Made by a program: the position numbers and the translations under genes. The notes beneath the pieces are model-generated. The model was given only the letters and a program-made list of their open reading frames with translations. It did not search any database and had not been told where the DNA came from. Below, piece by piece: positions 10,182 to 20,354 of a DNA stretch of 64,000 nucleotides. The DNA lies in assembly GCF_019511645.1 (NCBI RefSeq), contig NZ_JAEUAX010000011.1, forward strand, positions 61,200 to 125,199, given 5' to 3'. How positions within the stretch are numbered: position 1 is the stretch's first letter; each line of letters begins with the position of its first letter. This DNA comes from Microbacterium ureisolvens. Lineage in GTDB: Bacteria > Actinomycetota > Actinomycetes > Actinomycetales > Microbacteriaceae.

Positions 10182-11096
10182 ATGTCGGCGGATCCCTATG
10201 GCAGCAGTGCGGAAGTCCTCGACGCGGAGGACGACCTGCGGTCGCTGATCGCCACGCGTCCCGCGCGCCACCGCGCGGTGGACCCGTCGATCGCCCGCTC
10301 GTGGCTGCTCGTTCCGGGAACCCGCCCGGAGTCGTTCGACGACATGGCGGCCTCCCGTGCCGACGCGGTCGTGCTCGACATCGAGGATGCCGTCGACCCG
10401 AGCAACAAGCCGCAGGCCCGGCAGGATGTCGCCGACTGGCTCCGCGCCGGCGGCCGGGCGTGGGTCCGCATCAACGATGCGCTGAGCCCGTTCTGGTCCG
10501 ATGATCTCGCCGCCCTCGCCGGCATCCCGTCGCTCGAGGGCATCATGCTCGCCAAGACCGAGTCCCCCGATCAGGTGACGAGCTCGTTCGATCGGCTCGG
10601 CGGGAACGTGCCCGTGGTGGCGCTCGTCGAGTCGGCGCTCGGCATGGAGGACGCCGCCCATATCGCGCGCGCCCGGGGCGCGTTCCGCCTCGCGTTCGGC
10701 AGCGGCGACTTCCGCCGCGACACGGGCATGAGCGCGGACGCCGAGGCGATGGCCTACCCGCGCGCCCGACTCGTCGTCGCGAGCCGCGTGGGCAACCTGC
10801 CCGGCCCGATCGACGGCCCGACCGTGGGCAACAGCATGCCGACGCTGCGGGAGCACTCCGCCATCACGGTGTCGATGGGCATGACCGGGAAGCTGTGCCT
10901 CGCGGCCGAGCAGGCGCCGGTCATCAACGAGGTCATCTGCCCCACGCCGAGCGAGGTGCTGTGGGCGCTGGACTTCCTCGCCGACTTCGAGGGCCGCGGT
11001 CGCGTGATCCGAGACGGCAGCGACTTGCCGCGACTCGGTCGTGCGCAGAAGATCGAGAAGCTGGCTCTCGCGTTCGGGGTGCACCCGACCTCGTGA
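10182..11096 (+). CDS. HpcH/HpaI aldolase / citrate lyase beta-like (CitE) family protein
   Basis: A 304-residue TIM-barrel lyase of the CitE/malyl-CoA-lyase type. Motifs: WLLVPGTRPESFDDM (phosphate/CoA-side loop), DAVVLDIEDAVDPSNKPQAR, ALVESALGMEDA (Glu ligand) and RLAFGSGDFRRDTG (Asp ligand), with VISPTP-like ICPTPSEVLWALDF near the C-terminus. It probably acts on a short hydroxyacyl-CoA or glyoxylate-derived substrate. It lies 106 bases after allE with its own GGAGGAAAG ribosome site. The 12-base perfect palindrome TCTCCCGGGAGA at 10091-10102 lies in that gap. Confidence 0.8.
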   Translation: MSADPYGSSAEVLDAEDDLRSLIATRPARHRAVDPSIARSWLLVPGTRPESFDDMAASRADAVVLDIEDAVDPSNKPQARQDVADWLRAGGRAWVRINDALSPFWSDDLAALAGIPSLEGIMLAKTESPDQVTSSFDRLGGNVPVVALVESALGMEDAAHIARARGAFRLAFGSGDFRRDTGMSADAEAMAYPRARLVVASRVGNLPGPIDGPTVGNSMPTLREHSAITVSMGMTGKLCLAAEQAPVINEVICPTPSEVLWALDFLADFEGRGRVIRDGSDLPRLGRAQKIEKLALAFGVHPTS

Positions 11097-11137
11097 CCCG
11101 CACCGCCTGGGGACCACCGATCGAAGGGACGCACGAC

Positions 11138-11626
11138 ATGGCAGACGAGACTCGGCTGAACGGCACCCCCCTGCAGGCGGGCGACGCGAACCCCGGTTTC
11201 GCCCTCCCCGACTCCACCGGCATGGTCGTACGGCCCGAGGACTTCGCCGGCCGCCGCCTGGTCGTGTACTTCTACCCGGCCGCGTTCACGCCGGGTTGCA
11301 CCACCGAGGCCTGCGACTTCCGCGACAACCTCGCGTCGCTGCAGGCGGCCGGAGTCGCCGTGGTGGGCGTCTCGCCCGACTCGGTCGAGCGCCTCGCGGA
11401 ATGGGCCGAGGCAGAGCAGCTGCAGTTCCCGCTCCTCTCGGACGAGGATCATTCCGTCGCCGAGGCATGGGGCGCGTGGGGCACGAAGATCGTGAACGGC
11501 GAGGAGCGCGTGGGCCTCATCCGATCGACCTTCGTGCTGGATGCCGACGGCACGGTGGAGTCCGCCGAGTACCGGGTCGACCCCCACGGTCACGTCGATC
11601 GCCTCCGCGCCCAGCTGGCGGCCTGA
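11138..11626 (+). CDS. bcp: Thiol-dependent peroxiredoxin (Bcp/PrxQ type)
   Basis: Reduces hydrogen and organic peroxides through a peroxidatic cysteine. The motif FYPAAFTPGCTTEACDFRD carries the peroxidatic Cys and, five residues later, the PrxQ-type resolving Cys. 162 residues, normal for the family. Sitting between the lyase gene and the uraH-uricase pair is notable because urate oxidase makes hydrogen peroxide; a local detoxifying role is inference. ATG at 11138 begins the standard MADETRLN-like terminus. Confidence 0.9.
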   Translation: MADETRLNGTPLQAGDANPGFALPDSTGMVVRPEDFAGRRLVVYFYPAAFTPGCTTEACDFRDNLASLQAAGVAVVGVSPDSVERLAEWAEAEQLQFPLLSDEDHSVAEAWGAWGTKIVNGEERVGLIRSTFVLDADGTVESAEYRVDPHGHVDRLRAQLAA

Positions 11627-11711
11627 GCCCAGCCCATACTGAGGAGATCCCGGTCGTGGCGGAGCTGCTGCGGCGGATCGCCCTCCTCCCATCGGAAGGG
11701 ACCATCGGTTC

Positions 11712-12038
11712 ATGAGCCAGATCACGACGCACGTGCTGGATGCTGCGGTCGGAGGCCCTGCGCGTGGCGTCGGCGTAGCGCTGACCGCGGCCGGCGGCGC
11801 CGAGATCGCGTCCGGGGTCACCGACGAGGCGGGCCGGATCTCCGACCTCGGCCCGGACCGACTCGAGGAGGGGGAGTACCGGCTCACGTTCGCGACAGGG
11901 AAGTACTTCGCGCGGACGGGGCGAGCCACCTTCTACCCCGTGGTCTCGATCGACTTCTCGGTCGCCGACGACGGGCAGCACTACCACGTGCCCCTGCTGC
12001 TCAGCCCGTTCGCGTACTCGACCTATCGGGGGAACTGA
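11712..12038 (+). CDS. uraH: 5-hydroxyisourate hydrolase
   Basis: Transthyretin-related protein that hydrolyses 5-hydroxyisourate, the immediate product of uricase, to OHCU. 108 residues. N-terminal signature ITTHVLDAAVGGPARGV and C-terminal YSTYRGN (usually YRGS) are the active-site signatures. The uricase gene begins one base after the stop codon, so the two are co-translated. No OHCU decarboxylase (uraD) is visible nearby. Confidence 0.94.
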   Translation: MSQITTHVLDAAVGGPARGVGVALTAAGGAEIASGVTDEAGRISDLGPDRLEEGEYRLTFATGKYFARTGRATFYPVVSIDFSVADDGQHYHVPLLLSPFAYSTYRGN

Positions 12039-12039
12039 C

Positions 12040-12939
12040 ATGGCCGACCCCGGCATCGTGCTCGGCGCGAACCAGTACGGCAAGGCCGAGGTGCGGCTCG
12101 TCAGGATCGACCGCGACGGTCCGCGGCACAGGGTCACCGATCTGGACGTGACGTCGCAGCTGCGGGGCGACTTCACTGCGGCCCACACGGAGGGCGACAA
12201 CTCCCGCATCGTCGCGACCGACACCCAGAAGAACACCGTGTTCGCCTTCGCCCGCGAGGGCGTCGGCACGCCGGAGGAGTTCCTCCTGCGACTGGGAGGG
12301 CACTTCACCGGCGAGTTCGACTGGGTCACCGGCGGACGCTGGGAAGCCGAGCAGTACACCTGGAATCGCATCCCCGTCGGCGGCGAAGGGCACGACCACT
12401 CGTTCGTGCGGGGCGGCACCGAGATCCGCACGGCTGTGGTCACGTTCGTCGGAGCCGAGCCGACCGTCATCTCGGGGCTGCGTGACCTCGCGGTGCTGAA
12501 GTCCGCAGGCTCGGAGTTCCACGGGTTCGTGCGCGACCGGTACACGACTCTCGCCGAGACGGACGACCGCATCCTCGCGACCTCGGTCACCGCACGATGG
12601 CGCTACCGCAGCCTGGAGGTCGAGTTCGACGAGGCGTTCGCCGACGTGCGGCGCCTGCTGCTCGAGGCGTTCGCCGAGACCCACTCGCTGGCGCTGCAGC
12701 AGACCTTGTACGAGATGGGCAGGCGCGTGCTCGAAGCCCGCAGCGAGATCGACGAGATCCGGTTCTCGATGCCGAACCTCCACCACTTCGCCGTGGACCT
12801 CACCGGGTTCGGACTCGACAACCCCAACGAGGTGTTCTACGCCGCCGATCGCCCGTACGGGCTGATCGAGGCCACGGTGCTGCGCGAGGGCGTCACCGGG
12901 GACCACCCGGCGTGGCAGGGCATCGCAGGCTTCTGCTGA
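12040..12939 (+). CDS. pucL: Urate oxidase (uricase)
   Basis: Cofactor-free oxidase converting urate and oxygen to 5-hydroxyisourate and hydrogen peroxide. 299 residues in two tunnelling-fold repeats. Visible motifs: NQYGKAEVRLVRI at the N-terminus, VATDTQKNTVFAFA (catalytic Thr region), GHDHSFVRGGTE, the segment LKSAGSEFHGFVRDRYTTL and LHHFAVDL near the end. Directly downstream of uraH (one-base gap). This is the unfused uricase form; in Bacillus the pucL product carries an N-terminal OHCU decarboxylase, absent here. Confidence 0.95.
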   Translation: MADPGIVLGANQYGKAEVRLVRIDRDGPRHRVTDLDVTSQLRGDFTAAHTEGDNSRIVATDTQKNTVFAFAREGVGTPEEFLLRLGGHFTGEFDWVTGGRWEAEQYTWNRIPVGGEGHDHSFVRGGTEIRTAVVTFVGAEPTVISGLRDLAVLKSAGSEFHGFVRDRYTTLAETDDRILATSVTARWRYRSLEVEFDEAFADVRRLLLEAFAETHSLALQQTLYEMGRRVLEARSEIDEIRFSMPNLHHFAVDLTGFGLDNPNEVFYAADRPYGLIEATVLREGVTGDHPAWQGIAGFC

Positions 12940-12960
12940 CGCCAGGTCGCAGCATCCATG

Positions 12961-13506
12961 TCAGCCCTTCGGCATGCGGCTGACGAATCGGGTGGCGTCG
13001 AGGCCCTTGCGCCGGGTCGGCCGCGAGCGCTGCGGCTTTCCGCCCACGTACAGCCAGCCGAGGAGCTCCTCGTTCTTCTTGAGGCCGTGGGCCTTCGCGA
13101 CGGCCTTGGACCGCGTGTAGTCGCCGGTGCGCCAGAAGACGCCCCAGCCCGCCTCGTCGAGCAGGAGGCTCAGCAGATGCGCGACACCAGAGGCGACGGC
13201 CTCCTGCTCCCAGCGCGGCACCTTGTGCGTCTTGCTGTAGCTGGCCACCACCGCGATGAGCAGCGGCGCGCGCATCGGCTTCGACGACGAGCCCTTGTCG
13301 CCCTCGGACTTGTTGATCGCCTTGCCCAGCCGTTGCCGGTCGGCGCCGCGGATCTCGATGAGCCGCCAGGGATGCAGCGATTTGTGGTCGGCGACGCGAC
13401 CGGCGGCGGCGACGAAACGGAGGAGCTCCTCGTGCGTCGGCGCCTCGTCGGTGACCTTCGACCACGAGCGTCGCGCCAGCGCGGCGTCGAGCGCGCCGGA
13501 GTTCAC
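12961..13506 (-). CDS. Nitroreductase-family protein
   Basis: A 181-residue flavin-dependent reductase of the nitroreductase fold: LHPWRLIEIRGADRQRLG resembles the NxQPWRF FMN-binding segment, followed by VASGVAHLLSLLLDEAGWGVFWRTG (dimer helix) and NEELLGWLYVGGKP near the end. The physiological substrate is unknown. The GTG start overlaps the msrB stop codon (GTGA), so it is translationally coupled to msrB; both could serve oxidative-damage responses. Confidence 0.82.
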   Translation of the reverse strand: MNSGALDAALARRSWSKVTDEAPTHEELLRFVAAAGRVADHKSLHPWRLIEIRGADRQRLGKAINKSEGDKGSSSKPMRAPLLIAVVASYSKTHKVPRWEQEAVASGVAHLLSLLLDEAGWGVFWRTGDYTRSKAVAKAHGLKKNEELLGWLYVGGKPQRSRPTRRKGLDATRFVSRMPKG

Positions 13507-13913
13507 TCCGCTGCCTCGCCAGGCGTGAACTGCAGCGAGATCGAGTTCATGCAGTAGCGGTCGCCGGTCGGCGTGCCGAAGCCGTCGGGGAACACGTGGC
13601 CCAGGTGCGAGCCGCAGTTCGCACAGCGCACCTCGGTGCGCACCATGCCGTGGCTGGTGTCCTCGATGAGCTCGACCGCCTCCGGACGGATCGACTCGTA
13701 GAAGCTCGGCCAGCCGCAGTGGGAGTCGAACTTCGTGCCGCTCTGGAACAGCTCGGCGCCGCACGCCGCACACGTGTACAGGCCGGCGCGACTCTCGTCG
13801 AGCAGCTCACCGGTCCAGGGACGCTCGGTGCCCGCCTGGCGCAGGACGGCGTACTGGTCGGGCGTGAGCTCCTCGCGCCACTGGGCGTCGCTCTTGTCGA
13901 CGGCGTAGGTCAT
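13503..13913 (-). CDS. msrB: Peptide-methionine (R)-S-oxide reductase
   Basis: Repairs R-methionine sulfoxide in proteins. 136 residues. Two CxxC zinc knuckles (CAAC and CANC), the substrate loop FDSHCGWPSFYESI and the catalytic Cys in DRYCMNSISLQF are present. The ATG at 13913 is chosen over an upstream in-frame start because MTYAVDKSDAQWREEL is the usual N-terminus. Operon with the downstream nitroreductase. Confidence 0.96.
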   Translation of the reverse strand: MTYAVDKSDAQWREELTPDQYAVLRQAGTERPWTGELLDESRAGLYTCAACGAELFQSGTKFDSHCGWPSFYESIRPEAVELIEDTSHGMVRTEVRCANCGSHLGHVFPDGFGTPTGDRYCMNSISLQFTPGEAAE

Positions 13914-14003
13914 GGTTCCTCCTCGGCCGCGGACGACGGCCCCCTCCATTCAACCCCAGCGGCCGGTGCCGTGGGGCGGCGCGGCGTGCGCCAGGATGGC
14001 GGG

Positions 14004-15026
14004 ATGGCGGATGCGACGAGTGACGGGCAGACCCACGCGGTCCTCGAGCGGTACGCGCGGTTCGCCCGCGACGAGGCGCCGGGACGCTCCGCTCTCTACG
14101 CCGAGTGGGCGGATGGGGTCGCCGCTCATCCGGAGCTCGCCGCGATCATCGCGCGCGTCCCCGCCGCACGCCGCCAGCCGCCGCTCGTGTTCGCGGTCAC
14201 TCGGATGCTCGGCGCACCCGAGGACGCGTTTCCCGCATGGGCCGCATGGCTGCGCGCGCACGCCGACGAGGTCGTGGCCGCCGCATCCGTCCGTCGCCTG
14301 CAGACCAACGAGCCGCAGCGGTGCGCGGCCCTCCTCCCGGCCCTCGCCACGATCGACGGTCCGATCGCGCTGCTCGAGCTGGGCGCGAGCGCCGGGCTGT
14401 GCCTGTACCCGGACCGCTATTCGTACCGCTACCGGGGGAGCGGGGGCGTCGTGGCGCTGGACCCCGAGGACGGCACCTCGACGGTCGTGCTGGACTGCGA
14501 GGTCACCGGCGACCCGCCGCTGCGGCTGCCTCGGGTTCTCTGGCGCGCCGGGATCGACCTGGAGCCGCTCGATGCCGCCGACACGGCCCATCGGCGGTTC
14601 CTCACGAGCCTGGTGTGGCCGGGCGAGAGCGGGCGCGCCGACCGGATCGCGGCGGCCCTCGACGTCGCGGCGGCGGACCCTCCGACGCTGCTCGCCGGCG
14701 ACGCGTCCGACCCGGAGGTGCTGCGCGCCGCCGCGTCGCAAGCGCCGGCCGGCGCGACGCTCGTCGTCACGACGCCCGGGGTGCTCCCACACATCCCGCG
14801 GGCGGGCCGCGAACGCCTCCTCGACGCGGTGCGCACCCTCGACGCGGTGTGGGTGACCATCGACCCGCCGGCGCTGCACGACCGGTGGGAACCCGCCGTC
14901 GACGCCGCGTCGTGGGGCGGCTTCGTGCTCGGCCGCGACGGCGCGGCGCTCGCCGCGGTGGACCCGCTCGGCTCGTTCGTGCACTGGCGCGCGTGGCGCA
15001 CGGGCGCGACGGATGCCGCGGGCTAG
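14004..15026 (+). CDS. DUF2332 domain-containing protein
   Basis: A 340-residue protein of a family common in actinobacteria. N-terminal helical region, then LLELGASAGLCLYPDRYSY, which resembles a methyltransferase motif I, and later ATLVVTTPGVLPHIP. Function is not established; a Rossmann-like methyltransferase fold is suggested by the Gly-rich LELGASAG loop but not proven. ATG at 14004 is preferred. DUF3263 follows nine bases after the stop. Confidence 0.72.
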   Translation: MADATSDGQTHAVLERYARFARDEAPGRSALYAEWADGVAAHPELAAIIARVPAARRQPPLVFAVTRMLGAPEDAFPAWAAWLRAHADEVVAAASVRRLQTNEPQRCAALLPALATIDGPIALLELGASAGLCLYPDRYSYRYRGSGGVVALDPEDGTSTVVLDCEVTGDPPLRLPRVLWRAGIDLEPLDAADTAHRRFLTSLVWPGESGRADRIAAALDVAAADPPTLLAGDASDPEVLRAAASQAPAGATLVVTTPGVLPHIPRAGRERLLDAVRTLDAVWVTIDPPALHDRWEPAVDAASWGGFVLGRDGAALAAVDPLGSFVHWRAWRTGATDAAG

Positions 15027-15035
15027 CGTGGACGC

Positions 15036-15284
15036 GTGCCTCTGACCGACCGCGACCGCGCCATCCTCGACTTCGAGGCCGAGTGGCGCCGGCACGCGGG
15101 GGCCAAGGAGGAGGCGATCCGCTCCGACCTCGGGCTGTCACCGGCGCGCTACTACCAGCTGCTCGGCCGTCTCATCGACACCGCCGACGCGCAGGAGCAC
15201 GACCCCATGCTGGTGAAGCGGCTGCGCCGGCTGCGCGACGCGCGTCTGCACGAGCGCGCGGGGCGCGCCGCGGACGCGCGCTGA
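15036..15284 (+). CDS. DUF3263 domain-containing small protein
   Basis: An 82-residue protein. The segment AILDFEAEWRRHAGAKEEAIRSDLGLSPARYYQLLGRLID looks like a small helix-turn-helix that would bind DNA, as described for this actinobacterial family; its target is unknown. GTG start at 15036. The LytR_C gene follows 68 bases later in the same direction, a common association in actinobacteria. Confidence 0.8.
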   Translation: MPLTDRDRAILDFEAEWRRHAGAKEEAIRSDLGLSPARYYQLLGRLIDTADAQEHDPMLVKRLRRLRDARLHERAGRAADAR

Positions 15285-15352
15285 CCTTCCGCCCGGCGCC
15301 ACGCGGGCGGGCACGCGCGGGACGCCCGGGATTCGGCGGGTAACATCGACGG

Positions 15353-15922
15353 GTGCCGACCACCAGCTATCCCCGGGATCGCTTCGACGATGTGCCGGAG
15401 ACGGACCGCGTCGGCGCTCACCGGGCCGAGAACCCGCGCATGCGCGGATGGGTCGTGCTGCTGTGGGCGGCACTGGCCACCGTCGTGCTCATCGCCGTCG
15501 GCATCTTCGGCACCCTGCTGGCGTCGGGACGCATCGAGCTGGTTCCCACGCCCACTCCGACGGTCGAGCCGGTCCCCGAGGTGACTCCCGTCGTCGACGT
15601 GAGCTACGACGTCATGATCCTCAATGCGACGCCCGAGCAGGGGCTCGCGACGCAGATGAAGGACGTCGTCGTCGGTGCGGGTTGGGCCGACGACAAGGTG
15701 ACCGCGGGAGAGGCGGGCTCGCAGGACTTCCCGACGACCACCGTGTTCTACGTCGATCCCGCCGACGAGGCGGCTGCCGCGGGCCTGGCAGGGGTCATCG
15801 GAGGCGCCGAGATCGAGCAGAGCGAGGCATACCCCGCGACCACCGAGGGCGTGCCGCAGCTCACCGTCGTGATCGGCCTGGACCGCACCGCCGCGGGGCA
15901 GACGCCTGCCCCTACGCCCTGA
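15353..15922 (+). CDS. LytR C-terminal-domain membrane protein
   Basis: A 189-residue protein: short cytoplasmic N-terminus, one membrane helix (about residues 32-56, [18 protein letters not shown]), a Pro/Thr/Val-rich linker and a LytR_C domain starting at [20 protein letters not shown]. The domain occurs at the ends of LytR-CpsA-Psr wall-polymer ligases and as free-standing proteins such as this one; a cell-envelope role is inferred. GTG start at 15353, beginning [13 protein letters not shown]. Confidence 0.8.
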   Translation: MPTTSYPRDRFDDVPETDRVGAHRAENPRMRGWVVLLWAALATVVLIAVGIFGTLLASGRIELVPTPTPTVEPVPEVTPVVDVSYDVMILNATPEQGLATQMKDVVVGAGWADDKVTAGEAGSQDFPTTTVFYVDPADEAAAAGLAGVIGGAEIEQSEAYPATTEGVPQLTVVIGLDRTAAGQTPAPTP

Positions 15923-15952
15923 CCGACCGATCGCGTGTTTCGCGCGGGTAAA

Positions 15953-15980
15953 CACTTGTGTGCCTGCGTGTCAACAAGTG
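15953..15980. repeat. Inverted repeat upstream of the cold-shock gene
   Basis: CACTTGT (15953-15959) and ACAAGTG (15974-15980) form a perfect 7-bp inverted repeat with a 14-base spacer, 73 bases before the cold-shock start codon. TACGAT at 16014-16019 is a possible -10. It may be an operator or a leader stem; no T-run follows. Confidence 0.5.
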
Positions 15981-16052
15981 ACGAAACGGCCGGATGCCGC
16001 GATTTCGCCTGCATACGATGAAGCCCTGCACCGCCGGCAACAGGAGATACGC

Positions 16053-16253
16053 ATGACCCAGGGCACCGTCAAATGGTTCAACGCCGAGAAGGGATTCGGC
16101 TTCATCACCGTCGCCGACGGCCAGGACGTCTTCGTCCACTATTCGAACATCGACATGTCGGGCTTCCGCGTGCTGGAGGAGGGGCAGACCGTCGAGTTCA
16201 CCGTCGGCTCCGGCCAGAAGGGGCCTCAGGCCGAGTCCGTTCGCGTCGTCTGA
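16053..16253 (+). CDS. Cold-shock protein (CspA family)
   Basis: A 66-residue single cold-shock domain that binds single-stranded RNA/DNA. RNP1 is KGFGFITV and RNP2 is VFVHYSNI; the N-terminal [10 protein letters not shown] is canonical. ATG 16053 with CAGGAG upstream. It is followed by a clear terminator and then the groEL promoter, so it is transcribed alone. Confidence 0.96.
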   Translation: MTQGTVKWFNAEKGFGFITVADGQDVFVHYSNIDMSGFRVLEEGQTVEFTVGSGQKGPQAESVRVV

Positions 16254-16288
16254 ACGTCCGGTTCGGCGCGTTGCGCTGATCCGACCCC

Positions 16289-16322
16289 GGAGACGGGATG
16301 CCGAAAGGCGTCCCGTCTCCTT
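16289..16322 (+). terminator. Terminator of the cold-shock gene
   Basis: A 14-bp stem (16289-16302 with 16307-16320, including one T-G pair) with a GAAA loop, followed by TTGCGTTT. The stem contains GGATGCC. Confidence 0.8.
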
Positions 16323-16346
16323 GCGTTTCAGCATCCGTTCCGGCGG

Positions 16347-16373
16347 CTTGCACTCGATAGGGTCGAGTGCCAG
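16347..16373. promoter_or_regulatory. Degenerate CIRCE operator overlapping the groEL promoter
   Basis: CTTGCACTC-N9-GAGTGCCAG matches the CIRCE consensus TTAGCACTC-N9-GAGTGCTAA with two mismatches in each arm. It spans the -35 to the start of the -10, so HrcA bound here would block polymerase. Confidence 0.75.
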
Positions 16374-16376
16374 AAT
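16348..16376 (+). promoter_or_regulatory. groEL promoter
   Basis: TTGCAC (16348-16353), a 17-base spacer and CAGAAT (16371-16376) make a good housekeeping-sigma promoter; the transcript would start near 16383, inside the downstream CIRCE element. Confidence 0.75.
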
Positions 16377-16379
16377 GTT

Positions 16380-18063
<1,684 letters not shown>

Positions 18064-18092
18064 TCCAGAACTCCACGACATAGCGTCAGCAG

Positions 18093-18122
18093 AACGGCCC
18101 CTCCGCTCGCGGAGGGGCCGTT
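18093..18122. terminator. Bidirectional terminator after groEL
   Basis: A perfect 13-bp stem (AACGGCCCCTCCG/CGGAGGGGCCGTT) with loop CTCG lies between convergent groEL and the WXG100 gene. TT on the plus side and AA at the other end give both directions a short U-tract. Confidence 0.85.
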
Positions 18123-18142
18123 GTGCGTTCGGCGGTGGCGGC

Positions 18143-18430
18143 TCAGCGGAACAGGCTCGTCGTCGCCAGCTCCGTGTCGGCGTACTGGCGGCCCGCGGCG
18201 GCGAGCGACGCGTTGATGGCGGAGAGCGACTCCTCCACCTGGCGCTGTGTGGCGCGCCATTGCTCGACGACTCCGCCGAAGGCGGCCGATGCGGAGCCGG
18301 TCCACGACGACTGCAGCTGCGTGAGCTGTGCCAGCATCGCGTTCGACTCGGCCTGCAGCCGTTCGATCGTGCCGCGCACGGTCGCGGTGGAGGTGAGGAT
18401 GGTGTCGCTGTCGACGGTGAAGACGGCCAT
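18143..18430 (-). CDS. WXG100-family protein (type VII secretion substrate fold)
   Basis: A 95-residue helical-hairpin protein with the turn motif SSWTGSAS (W-x-G) near residue 43. Such proteins are usually ESX/type VII substrates. No ATPase, membrane pore component or second WXG100 gene is nearby, so it is an orphan. It lies 140 bases downstream of a histidine kinase in the same orientation. ATG 18430 with AGGAGC upstream. Confidence 0.85.
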   Translation of the reverse strand: MAVFTVDSDTILTSTATVRGTIERLQAESNAMLAQLTQLQSSWTGSASAAFGGVVEQWRATQRQVEESLSAINASLAAAGRQYADTELATTSLFR

Positions 18431-18570
18431 TCGGGGCTCCTGATCAACGTGCGGCGGCCGGATGCCGAACCCGCGGTGAAGCCACGCTAGGTCTTCCGAC
18501 GGGACCGGGCCGCGGCATCCGTCCCCGGCTGTGCACGAATCGGTGCAGGGCATGACTGGGGAGGAGGCGC

Positions 18571-20328
18571 TCACTCCGCGGCGTCGGTGAGCCTCGCCAT
18601 CGGCCGGGTCGCGAGGTCGACGTGCTCGGCGGCATCGCGGGCGTCGGCGAGCGGGAAGGCCACGCGGAAGGTCGCCCCACCGCCCGGTGTGTCGACGACG
18701 TCGACGGATCCGTGCAGCGCCTCGACGATCGACGCCACGATCGACAGCCCCAGGCCCGACCCCCCGGTCTCGCGCGTACGCGACGTGTCGGCGCGCCAGA
18801 AGCGCTGGAAGATCTTGTCCTTGATCTGGTCGGGCACGCCCTCGCCGTGGTCGATCACCTCGATCCACCCCATGCGGTCGCGCAGGTCGACGCCGACGCG
18901 CAGCTCGATGGGGGACTCCTCCGACGAGTACCGCCGCGCGTTGCCGAGCAGGTTCGTCACGACCTGACGAATGCGGTTGTCGTCGCCGAGCACGACCGGC
19001 GGGAGGCCGTCGGCCGGCGGCTGCGGCTCTGCGTCAGGGAGGATCGGGGGCAGTGCCGCACTCGCGGCGGCCCCCGCCGCGGGCACCGGCTTCGGCCGGC
19101 GGCGCAGCAGCGACAGCGTCGCACCGGCGCGCGACCTCGCCGACGGCGCGCCCCCGCGGCGCTTCGTCTCGGCGGGCTCCGACGCCTCTTCCTCGGGCGG
19201 CGGAGCGGGCTCGTCGATCGTCGTGTCGATGACGGTGACCGGACGCATGGGCGAGGCGGCGCGCACATCGAGCGCGGCGTCCCGCGCGATCGGCCGCAGA
19301 TCGACCGGTCCGATCACGACGTCGCGGCGCTCGTCGAGCCGGGCGAGCGCGAGCAGGTCCTCGACGAGGACGCCCATGCGGATCGCCTCCTTCTCGATGC
19401 GCTCCATGGACTGCGCCACGTCTTCGTCGCCGCGGATGGCGCCCATGCGGTACAGCTCGGCGTACCCGCGCACGGTGACGAGGGGTGTGCGCAGCTCGTG
19501 ACTCGCGTCGCCGACGAACCGGCGCATCTGGCGGACCGTGGAGTCGCGCTGGGAGAGCGCCGCGTCGACGCGGTCGAGCATCGCGTTGATCGCGGTCTTG
19601 AGGCGGCCCACCTCGGTCGTCGTCGGCTCGATGTCGGTCATGCGGAGGCTGAAGTCGCCGCCCGCGATGGCGTCGGCCGTGGACTCGACCTGGCCGAGGC
19701 TGCGGAAGGTCAGGGTGACGAGGAAGCGGGTCGCCACTGCTCCCGCGATGAGGACCACGAGCGCGAGGATCGAGTAGATGCCGATGTACTGGGCGATCGT
19801 GCGGTTGACCTGCGCCAGCGGAAGCGCGACGAGCTGAGGGTAGAGGATGCCGGTGTCCTCGGACGGCTGGGTCGAGACGGTGGCGAGGAACTCCGCCTCG
19901 GCGTCCTCCGACAGGAGCTGCGTGATCTGCAGCTCCTGGGTGACCGCCTGCTCGGGTGTGAGCGTCGTGGGCACCGCGGGAGGCGGGCCGCCCCGCCCGC
20001 CGACCAGCACGAGGAGGTTGTCCTCCGGCGTCGTCGGCTCGTAGACCGCCACGAAGTAGTCGACGTCTGCGGTGCCCTCCTTCTCCTCCACCTTGAGGCG
20101 TCCGTCGACGGAGGAGAACTCGAGCAGGGGAGCGCCTGCCTCGGTGCGGGCCAGGGCGATGAGCTGCGTCTCGACGCCGTCGATCAGCGAGTTGCGCAGG
20201 AACAGCGCGGTGCCGACGCCGGCGGCGATGAGCCCGATCCCCAGGAGCGCGACGGTGACCCCGGTGACTTTCGCACGCAGACTCGTTCCGCGCCACCACC
20301 GGGTGATCGCGTCGGGCTTGTGCGCCAG
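18571..20328 (-). CDS. Sensor histidine kinase with HAMP domain and long insert
   Basis: Membrane sensor partner of the upstream response regulator. Reading from 20328: LAHKPDAITRWWRGTSLRAK, TM1 (TVTVALLGIGLIAAGVG), an extracytoplasmic sensor region, TM2 (IYSILALVVLIAGAVA), HAMP, the phospho-acceptor box DASHELRTPL, then HATPase with N box NLLGNARRYS, DHGEGVPD and GGSGLGLSIVASI. A Pro/Glu/Ala-rich stretch of about 90 residues lies between the dimerisation region and the N box. No ATG/GTG/TTG exists in frame before the first helix except inside the coding body (GTG 20091, which would delete TM1); CTG 20328 preceded by GAGGGGG is the likely start. Confidence 0.85.
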   Translation of the reverse strand: MAHKPDAITRWWRGTSLRAKVTGVTVALLGIGLIAAGVGTALFLRNSLIDGVETQLIALARTEAGAPLLEFSSVDGRLKVEEKEGTADVDYFVAVYEPTTPEDNLLVLVGGRGGPPPAVPTTLTPEQAVTQELQITQLLSEDAEAEFLATVSTQPSEDTGILYPQLVALPLAQVNRTIAQYIGIYSILALVVLIAGAVATRFLVTLTFRSLGQVESTADAIAGGDFSLRMTDIEPTTTEVGRLKTAINAMLDRVDAALSQRDSTVRQMRRFVGDASHELRTPLVTVRGYAELYRMGAIRGDEDVAQSMERIEKEAIRMGVLVEDLLALARLDERRDVVIGPVDLRPIARDAALDVRAASPMRPVTVIDTTIDEPAPPPEEEASEPAETKRRGGAPSARSRAGATLSLLRRRPKPVPAAGAAASAALPPILPDAEPQPPADGLPPVVLGDDNRIRQVVTNLLGNARRYSSEESPIELRVGVDLRDRMGWIEVIDHGEGVPDQIKDKIFQRFWRADTSRTRETGGSGLGLSIVASIVEALHGSVDVVDTPGGGATFRVAFPLADARDAAEHVDLATRPMARLTDAAE

Positions 20329-20354
20329 ATCGTCCCCCTCGCTCGCTGCCCGCG

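Noticed and set aside
18571..20091. GTG 20091 as histidine-kinase start
   Set aside because: It would remove the first membrane helix and half of the sensor region, while coding continues upstream with good kinase N-terminal sequence.
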